From Bacteroidales bacterium (GTDB lineage: Bacteria; Bacteroidota; Bacteroidia; Bacteroidales; UBA932), in NCBI GenBank assembly GCA_017477245.1, contig JAFUWY010000035.1:1-64000 (forward strand): DNA of 64,000 nt, given 5' to 3'. Position numbers and translations under genes: made by a program. The first letter of the stretch is position 1. The number at the start of each line of letters is the position of its first letter. Shown piece after piece: positions 58,550-64,000 of the stretch. The notes beneath the pieces were generated by a model that saw only the letters and a list, made by a program, of their open reading frames with translations, did not search any database and was not told where the DNA came from.

Positions 58550-59974
58550 CTACAGCGCCTTTCCGTTGACGGTCGTATTCTCGAAGCGGACCTCCCCGAC
58601 GAGGCCGGACTGCAGGACCGGCTCGCGCTGCACGCCCTCGAAGGTGCAGTTGCGCAGCGTGATGCCGTTGATCTTCGTCTGGTCGTCCAGGCCGTCGAAA
58701 CGCACGCCGTAGGTGGATTTCTTGCAGGTCACGTTCTCGAGCGTGACGTCGCGCACCTCGGGGATGAAGCCGCGCTTGGCGACTTCGTTCTGTTCGTACT
58801 TGAGGTTGATGCGGAGCACCGCTTCGCGGCACTGGCCCACCTCGACGTTACGCACGTGGATCCCCTCGATCACGCCGCCGCGGGCGGTGGAGGTCTTGAT
58901 GCGGATCACGCGGTCCAGGTTGGGGGAGTCCATCTTGCAGTTCTCGACGTAGAGGCCCCGGTATCCGCCGGAGATCTCGCTGCCGATCACTACGCCGCCG
59001 TGGCCGTTGGCCATCTGGCAGTCCCGGACGATGATGTTCTCGGACGGGATGCCCCATTTACGGCCGTCTTCGTTGCGGCCGCTCTTGATGGCGATGCAGT
59101 CGTCACCCGTGTTGAAGACGCATTTCTCGATGAGGACGTTCTTGCAGGACTCGGGGTCGCAACCGTCGCCGTTGGGGCCGTTGTTGTTGATCGTGACGCC
59201 CCTCACTGTCAGGTCGTTGCACATCAGCGGATGGATCACCCAGAACGGGGAACGCAGCAGGGTCACCCCCTCGATCAGCACGGTGGTGCAGCGGTTGAAA
59301 TGGATGGTCTGCGGCCGCAGGCCGTCCACCTCGGTGTAGGTGCGCTCATACAACGGCGCGCCGCTCTCGCCCCAGGCGAGCAGGCGCACGCGCGAACCCT
59401 CCATCATCGGCGAATCCGGGTTGGTAGGGTCCAGCTGCCAGGGACGGCGTTCGGTGACGCGCCCGCGGCCCCACCAGTTCTCGTTGGCGGCGCAGCCGTC
59501 GATGGTTCCGTTCCCGGTCAGGGCGATGTTGGTCTCGCCGTAGGCGTAGATGAGGGGATGCGTGTTGTTGCAGTCAATGCCTTCCCAACGGGACGGCACG
59601 GCCGGGAAATACTGTTTGACGTCCGTGCTGAACTTCAGGACGGCGCCGTCCTCGAGGTGCAGGTTGACGTTGCTCTTGAGCGTAATCGGGCCGGTCCAAT
59701 AGGTCCCGCCGGGCACGATGACGGTACCGCCGCCGGCCTGGTTCATCGCCAGGATGGCGTTATTGATGGCATCCGTGGCCAGCTGCAGGGAGTCTCCGGC
59801 CACGGCGCCGCATTCGGTGATGGAAATGCTGCGGTCGGGGAAATGGACCTGGCTCATCGTGGCGAGGATCCGGTCGGCCTGCGCCCAGGGATCGGAGGCG
59901 GCATCTTTCTGACCGCAAGCCGCCGCGATCAGTATCGCAGCGGCCAGCAGAAGGGATTTGGGATAGGATTTCAT
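58550..59974 (-). CDS. GH28 polygalacturonase, lipoprotein
   Basis: A 474-residue right-handed beta-helix with a lipoprotein signal (AAAILIAAAC, Cys20). All GH28 motifs are present: NGPNGDGCDP (near 275), GDDCIAIKSG (near 293), GHGGVVIGSE (near 323) and RIKT (near 358). It hydrolyses alpha-1,4-galacturonan from pectin, with inversion. It begins seven bases after the PL22 gene and ends before the terminator at 58475. The lipid anchor suggests it acts in the periplasm or on the cell surface. Exo or endo action is not decided by sequence. Confidence 0.93.
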   Translation of the reverse strand: MKSYPKSLLLAAAILIAAACGQKDAASDPWAQADRILATMSQVHFPDRSISITECGAVAGDSLQLATDAINNAILAMNQAGGGTVIVPGGTYWTGPITLKSNVNLHLEDGAVLKFSTDVKQYFPAVPSRWEGIDCNNTHPLIYAYGETNIALTGNGTIDGCAANENWWGRGRVTERRPWQLDPTNPDSPMMEGSRVRLLAWGESGAPLYERTYTEVDGLRPQTIHFNRCTTVLIEGVTLLRSPFWVIHPLMCNDLTVRGVTINNNGPNGDGCDPESCKNVLIEKCVFNTGDDCIAIKSGRNEDGRKWGIPSENIIVRDCQMANGHGGVVIGSEISGGYRGLYVENCKMDSPNLDRVIRIKTSTARGGVIEGIHVRNVEVGQCREAVLRINLKYEQNEVAKRGFIPEVRDVTLENVTCKKSTYGVRFDGLDDQTKINGITLRNCTFEGVQREPVLQSGLVGEVRFENTTVNGKAL

Positions 59975-59981
59975 TCCGGTG

Positions 59982-61478
59982 TTACTTGTTGTTCTGGACG
60001 AAGAGCGGAATCTTGGTCAGGTCCACCATGACGAGGTTGAGCCGCTTGGCGTCGGAGTAGTGTCCGGTTTGGAAGCAGATCTTGGTGCCGTCCGGGCTGA
60101 AGAACGGCTGGGCGTGGTCCGGCTGCATCTTGAGATCGGAAGCGATCTGGATGCGCAGGCCGTTGGCCACGTTGACGATATAGACGCTGCCGCCGAAGGT
60201 GTCACCGCAGGCCCACTTGTTGTCGCGGGTGGAGTTGCAGTGCCAGAAGCCGCGGCCGGTGAGCTGGGAGGAGCGGTCCTTGTCCATCTCCACCTGGCCG
60301 ATCACCTCGACGTCGTCGGTGCGGAGGTTGATGCGGAAGATGCCGCTGGCCTGCTTGCGGAGGCGGTCCTGCCATCCGAGGACGTTGAAGTAGACATAGT
60401 CCTCGGTACCGAAGGTCTCGTGGGTCACCCAGTCGAGCGGAGTCTCCTTGTAGAGGGGCTTGTACTCGTTGGTGTTGGCGTCGCAGTACCACATGCGCTG
60501 GCCTGCGTCACCGCCGGTCTCGCAGCAGAAGAGGATCTCGTTGGGGCGGAAGCGGCTGGCCTGGATGTGGCCGACGCGGAACGGGACATTGCGGATGAAA
60601 CTGACCTCGCCCGTGCGGAGGTCCATCTTGCGCAGGCCGCTCATGCCCTGACCCACCTTGACCGGCTGGTCCTCGCGGGGTTTCTGGGCGACCTTCTCCT
60701 GGATGGCCAGTTCTTCTTCATTTGGCATGACGTTGCGGCTCACGGTGATGTAGGCGAAGGTGTCGTCGCTGTTGATGCACCAGCCGCCCGGCGTACCCAT
60801 CTCTTCGGAAGTCGGGAACGTACCGATCTTCTTGATGTAGTCGTCCATGGAGCGGGTCTTGTTGGGCTGCTTCTTCGCATCGGCGAACAGCTTGTCCAGA
60901 TCCATCACGTACATGACCCACTTGGAGTCATCCTGCCGGCGCTGCATCTGGCCCTGGGGAGGCTGCTGGCCTCCCTGTCCGGCCTGCGGGCGCTGTCCGC
61001 CTTCGGGACGGCCCTGCCCGGCCTGCGGGCGCTGTCCGCCCTGCGGGGCGCCGCCCATCTGGCGCTGGGTGCCGCCTTCGCGGCGGTTGATGTAGAGGGT
61101 GTTGGCGGTATTGCCGAGGAAAACGCTGCCGACGCTCCCTTCGGTGACCTGCATAATCTTGCCGGTGGCGACCTCGATCATAAAGTACTGGGTCGAGCCC
61201 ATGCGGCGGGTGGAGCCGTCAGGCAGGGTGACCTCCTGTGCGCCGGCGGCGCGGTCCGACGAGCGGAACAGCAGGTATTTGCAGTCCGGCGTCCACATCG
61301 GGTCGGTCTGGTACAGGAATTTGTCGTTGCCTTCGGTTTTGGTCAGCACGTTGAGTTCGATGCCGGTCTGCTCGTCCTTGATCTTCTGGGTCTCGGAAGC
61401 GGTCCACTGGCCGAACTGGGCGTTGGCGCTGAAGGATGCGGCCATCAAGAAGGCCGCTGCGAAAAGGAATCTTTTCAT
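59982..61478 (-). CDS. PL22 oligogalacturonate lyase, exported form
   Basis: A 498-residue seven-bladed beta-propeller enzyme of the PL22 family. The metal-site His and Gln regions are GHIQASRF, DWVTHETFG and GFWHCNSTRDNKWACGDTFGG. It splits oligogalacturonides into unsaturated uronic acid. PL22 is cytoplasmic in many enterobacteria, but here a signal peptide (MKRFLFAAAFLMAASFSANA) sends it to the periplasm. Residues about 135-185 are a Gln/Gly/Pro/Arg-rich insert (GQRPQAGQG repeats) like the inserts in the PL11 and GH106 proteins. It lies 30 bases after the upstream GH28 gene and seven before the next. Confidence 0.9.
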   Translation of the reverse strand: MKRFLFAAAFLMAASFSANAQFGQWTASETQKIKDEQTGIELNVLTKTEGNDKFLYQTDPMWTPDCKYLLFRSSDRAAGAQEVTLPDGSTRRMGSTQYFMIEVATGKIMQVTEGSVGSVFLGNTANTLYINRREGGTQRQMGGAPQGGQRPQAGQGRPEGGQRPQAGQGGQQPPQGQMQRRQDDSKWVMYVMDLDKLFADAKKQPNKTRSMDDYIKKIGTFPTSEEMGTPGGWCINSDDTFAYITVSRNVMPNEEELAIQEKVAQKPREDQPVKVGQGMSGLRKMDLRTGEVSFIRNVPFRVGHIQASRFRPNEILFCCETGGDAGQRMWYCDANTNEYKPLYKETPLDWVTHETFGTEDYVYFNVLGWQDRLRKQASGIFRINLRTDDVEVIGQVEMDKDRSSQLTGRGFWHCNSTRDNKWACGDTFGGSVYIVNVANGLRIQIASDLKMQPDHAQPFFSPDGTKICFQTGHYSDAKRLNLVMVDLTKIPLFVQNNK

Positions 61479-61508
61479 GTGTGAAGCGGTGTTAAATTGG
61501 TATATGGA

Positions 61509-62852
61509 CTATTGTTTGATGCCGTTGACGTAAGTCTCGTTCACGACAAGGTTGTCGATGGCGCTGCGCTCCCAGTCGGGGCGGCCGGTCTGCACCTTGA
61601 CGTTGTCGAAGGTGATGTCGTTGAGCGTGTACTGCTCGTCCACGCGGCGCACGTTCGCGAAGCTGCGGCACTCCAGGTCGAGGTCCTTGAAGACGATGTG
61701 CTCGCCGTAGGAGCGGGGGATGTCCTCGCGGCCCTTCAGGTCGAAGAACTGGGTCCAGGGCGCGCAGCTGACCACGGCGGCGCAGCTGCCCTTGATGTTC
61801 TCGATGCGGATGTACTCGTAGTGTTGCGGGGTGTCCGGGCGCATCTTGAGCTGGAGGAGGGTCTGGCCCTGCTCCACGGTGCAGTTGCGCACGATGATGT
61901 TGCGGGTCTGGATGCACTCGCTGCCGCAGGTCACGCAGCTGCCCGTCGTGTGGTCGAAGAAGACATCCTCCACGAGGATGTTCTCGTTGGCGCCGTTGAC
62001 CGGGTCCTGGTCGGCCCAGGGGCCCTTGCCGCCCTTGAAGCAGACGGCGTCGTCGTTGACCGTGATGCGGCAGCCCTTGACGAGCACGTTGGTGCAGGCG
62101 TCGAGGTCCACGCCGTCCGCGCTCGCGGAGCGGATCGGGGCCACGGGCGAGAAGAGGCGCAGGCCGATGACCTTGACGTGGTCGGACTTGTAGATGTGGC
62201 AGGTCCAGAACGGGCTGTTCTGCAGGGTGGCCTCGGCGATGGTGACGTTCTTGCTGTGCGAGACGTGCAGCAGGCGCGGGCGTTGCTCATCCTTGTTGGT
62301 GCACTGCGGGTTCCACTGGCGGCGCAGGCGGAAGGCCTGCCAGTAGGGGCTGCCGTTGCCGTCGATGGTGCCGGGGCCCGTGAGGGTGAAGCCGTCCAGG
62401 TGGTCGACGTTGATCAGGGCGGAGAAATACTTGCAGATCTCGCCCTCGATGCGGGTCTCGATGATCGGGAAGTCGCCGATGAACTCGCTGCCCAGCAGCA
62501 CGGCGCCGCGGCTCATGTAGAGGTGCGTGCCCTGCTTGAAGAAGAGGGCGCCGGTCTTGTAGATGCCCTCCGGGATCACGACCACGCCGCCGCCTTCCGC
62601 GGCTGCCTTGTCGATCACGCCCTGGATGAGGGCGGTCTGCTTGGTATTCGGGTCGCTGATGGCGCCGAAGTCCCGGATGTTGTAGGTCTTGCCGAGGGTC
62701 TCCGGAGCGGGGACCTCGCTCTGGAGGAACCATTCGGGCACGGCCGTGCCGTCCGGCCAGAGGAGCGGCTGCTCCTTGACTTTCTTGGGGGTCTTGGCCC
62801 CTGCCGGCAGCACGACGGCCAGCGCGAGCAGGGAGAGGAGGAGTGTTCTCAT
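61509..62852 (-). CDS. GH28-family protein, rhamnogalacturonidase-like with altered active-site motifs
   Basis: A 447-residue GH28 beta-helix with a signal peptide (MRTLLLSLLALAVVLPAGA). The fold is clear (IRDFGAISDPNTKQTALIQ, GPGTIDGNGSPYW). Compared with the polygalacturonase pattern, the first Asp motif is SADGVDLDAC and the second NDDAVCFKGG is kept, but GHG is replaced by GSCVTCGS and RxK by QLKM. GH28 rhamnogalacturonan hydrolases also depart from the polygalacturonase residues, so it probably acts on rhamnogalacturonan rather than homogalacturonan, though loss of activity is possible. First gene of the pectin locus; the ATG at 62852 is preferred to a TTG nine bases upstream. Confidence 0.82.
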   Translation of the reverse strand: MRTLLLSLLALAVVLPAGAKTPKKVKEQPLLWPDGTAVPEWFLQSEVPAPETLGKTYNIRDFGAISDPNTKQTALIQGVIDKAAAEGGGVVVIPEGIYKTGALFFKQGTHLYMSRGAVLLGSEFIGDFPIIETRIEGEICKYFSALINVDHLDGFTLTGPGTIDGNGSPYWQAFRLRRQWNPQCTNKDEQRPRLLHVSHSKNVTIAEATLQNSPFWTCHIYKSDHVKVIGLRLFSPVAPIRSASADGVDLDACTNVLVKGCRITVNDDAVCFKGGKGPWADQDPVNGANENILVEDVFFDHTTGSCVTCGSECIQTRNIIVRNCTVEQGQTLLQLKMRPDTPQHYEYIRIENIKGSCAAVVSCAPWTQFFDLKGREDIPRSYGEHIVFKDLDLECRSFANVRRVDEQYTLNDITFDNVKVQTGRPDWERSAIDNLVVNETYVNGIKQ

Positions 62853-62887
62853 AATAAACAAAAGAGGAGATGTAACTGTTTAAAAAC

Positions 62888-63475
62888 TTAATTATTTAAC
62901 TGACAAGGAGAATAAAACGTATCCCAGAAGAAGGATGGGCCGATTATATATAGCCACCCCATTGAAGAAACTAGTCTCCCATTCTTTATCTCAATTCTAA
63001 TAGATACATCATCTGGGACATCAGTCGCAAGAGGTTCATCATATTTATTGTAAATGTAGGTGAATATATGTGGATTATTTCTTATTATTCTTTCGAGTAA
63101 ATTATCAGCAATATAAGAATTATTGCTTTGACTTGAATCGGTATTAATCATTAAGTGAGATTCATGTGTTGAAGAATAAGCATCTACGTATGCAGAAAGA
63201 GAATCTAGTCTTACTAATAGGTCAGTATAAAGGATATGAATGACAATAGTATCTTTTTCAATATTATAAGTAAAGTTATCAGCTTGAAGAGCTTGGGTTA
63301 TTGTACATAGTATCTTTTCATGTATCAATCTTTTCGGAGATTCTATAATACCATGATTGTGGACTTGACAAGAATCATTAGCTTTCTTCAACAAGCAAGT
63401 TAGGGACTCTTGGGGTGTAGTTGAAAAATGTTCCATGAGAACAAAGAAACTTATCAGTAAAGGGAGGATTCTCAT
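62888..63475 (-). CDS. Hypothetical exported protein, possible immunity protein
   Basis: A 195-residue protein I do not recognise. The N-terminus (MRILPLLISFFVLMEHFS) looks like a signal peptide or membrane anchor. The rest is rich in Ser, Asn, Ile and Tyr, with AT-rich codons unlike those of the genes to its left. It starts six bases after the stop of the metallopeptidase gene at 63482, and the two are clearly on one message. Small genes in this position after toxin C-terminal domains often code immunity proteins; that role is an inference here. Confidence 0.55.
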   Translation of the reverse strand: MRILPLLISFFVLMEHFSTTPQESLTCLLKKANDSCQVHNHGIIESPKRLIHEKILCTITQALQADNFTYNIEKDTIVIHILYTDLLVRLDSLSAYVDAYSSTHESHLMINTDSSQSNNSYIADNLLERIIRNNPHIFTYIYNKYDEPLATDVPDDVSIRIEIKNGRLVSSMGWLYIIGPSFFWDTFYSPCQLNN

Positions 63476-63481
63476 GATAAA

Positions 63482-64000
63482 TCAATATTTAAAACGAATG
63501 CTCGGGGGAATCATATTATAAGTAGTTTTCCCCTGGTTATTGTAATATAAGCTTTTCCCAGAGCTATCTATAATTCGGGACATAACCGTATAAGGAGAAT
63601 CATTTCCAATAAGATATGTTGAGCGTAGCGGGTAGTTATGCTCCGCGCGTATCATGTTTTCTATATGCGTGGAAAACAGTTCATTAAAAGGAATATCTTT
63701 TTGTAAGGTATAATCATCAAGTGTTCCTCTAGGAATCCAGATATCATTATTCATTGTTCCCCTCATGTCGTCTAGCGCGTGAGCAAGTTCATGCCCAAGA
63801 GAAATGAATGGAGCAGAAAAACTACCATTGTCAAAAGCCCAACCAACAGCTTTTTGATTAGGAAAGTATTCATTGCTCCTAAAGGATTCTATTCGAATTC
63901 TTGTATTGTAAGCAACCAGTTCTTTTATCATGGAGGAACCTGTATTTCCTTCCATCAAGGTTGATAAAGCCCTAGACGTTTCAAGAATATGCTTTTCCGT
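63482..64000 (-). CDS. C-terminal part of a HELAH metallopeptidase effector (M91-like, partial)
   Basis: The frame is open to the right edge, so at least the N-terminal part is missing; about 172 residues are visible. GHELAHALDD is a zinc-peptidase motif, and the following NELFSTHIENMIRAEHNYPLR is typical of the M91-like metallopeptidase domains that end Rhs and other polymorphic toxins in Bacteroidota. The protein would cut a target in a rival or host cell. It is AT-rich and differs in codon use from the pectin locus. A small gene follows after six bases, as expected for an immunity gene. Whether an Rhs core precedes it lies beyond the window. Confidence 0.7.
   Translation of the reverse strand, partial: TEKHILETSRALSTLMEGNTGSSMIKELVAYNTRIRIESFRSNEYFPNQKAVGWAFDNGSFSAPFISLGHELAHALDDMRGTMNNDIWIPRGTLDDYTLQKDIPFNELFSTHIENMIRAEHNYPLRSTYLIGNDSPYTVMSRIIDSSGKSLYYNNQGKTTYNMIPPSIRFKY

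Overview
The window looks like a chromosomal segment from a fairly GC-rich member of the Bacteroidales, probably a gut or rumen relative of Rikenellaceae or Prevotellaceae. Three things point there: many Bacteroidota-type promoters (TAnnTTTG, some with TTTG or TTG about 19-20 nt upstream), the protein families present (DUF2795, DUF1573, secreted GH29, GH106, GH105, PL11 and GH28 enzymes), and a complete housekeeping set of Bacteroidota style. Genus is not decidable from the sequence alone. No insertion sequence, prophage or CRISPR array was found.

Layout. 0-2.5 kb: the end of a membrane LytTR protein, a small DUF2795 protein and a condensation-fold acyltransferase. 2.5-8.5 kb: a four-gene, end-overlapping minus-strand operon for L-fucose release and oxidation (SGNH-GH29 fucosidase, lactonase, zinc alcohol dehydrogenase, aldo/keto reductase), divergent from an AraC regulator. 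8.5-13 kb: rplS, tRNA-Arg(ACG), a GH63-like lipoprotein, nicotinamidase, grpE and dnaJ. 13-17.3 kb: slyD, a FucI-like protein, a GT2 glycosyltransferase and trkA. 17.3-23.3 kb: lpxL, pepD, a zeta-like kinase, tldD and pmbA. 23.3-31 kb: a peptide transporter, the rpsF-rpsR-rplI operon, an ABC exporter, parE, DUF1573, a small ferredoxin and an esterase. 32-41.3 kb: a LysR-HTH/amidohydrolase fusion and a six-gene acyl-CoA operon (CoA ligase, FabH, FabF, EtfB, EtfA, acyl-CoA dehydrogenase). 41.5-47.9 kb: an M16 peptidase and pyruvate:ferredoxin oxidoreductase. 48-62.9 kb: a pectin/rhamnogalacturonan-I locus (two GH28, PL22, GH2, PL11-CE12-CE12, GH106-GH105). 62.9-64 kb: an AT-rich island with the C-terminal end of a HELAH metallopeptidase effector and a possible immunity protein.

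How the genes fit together. The sugar genes suggest growth on plant cell wall glycans: acetylated rhamnogalacturonan is cut, deacetylated and trimmed by the 48-63 kb enzymes, while fucosylated glycans are trimmed and L-fucose oxidised by the 2.5-7.5 kb operon. No SusC/SusD pair, fuconate dehydratase or sugar permease lies in the window, so both pathways need partners elsewhere. The anaerobic core (pyruvate:ferredoxin oxidoreductase, ferredoxin, ETF-linked dehydrogenase) fits a fermenter.

The most unusual items are the self-contained acyl-CoA/ketosynthase/ETF operon, the LysR-HTH/amidohydrolase fusion, Q/P/G-rich inserts in three pectin enzymes, palindromic elements inside two coding regions (tldD and the GH2 gene), a group of genes whose predicted promoter leaves almost no 5' leader, and the edge toxin/immunity candidate.
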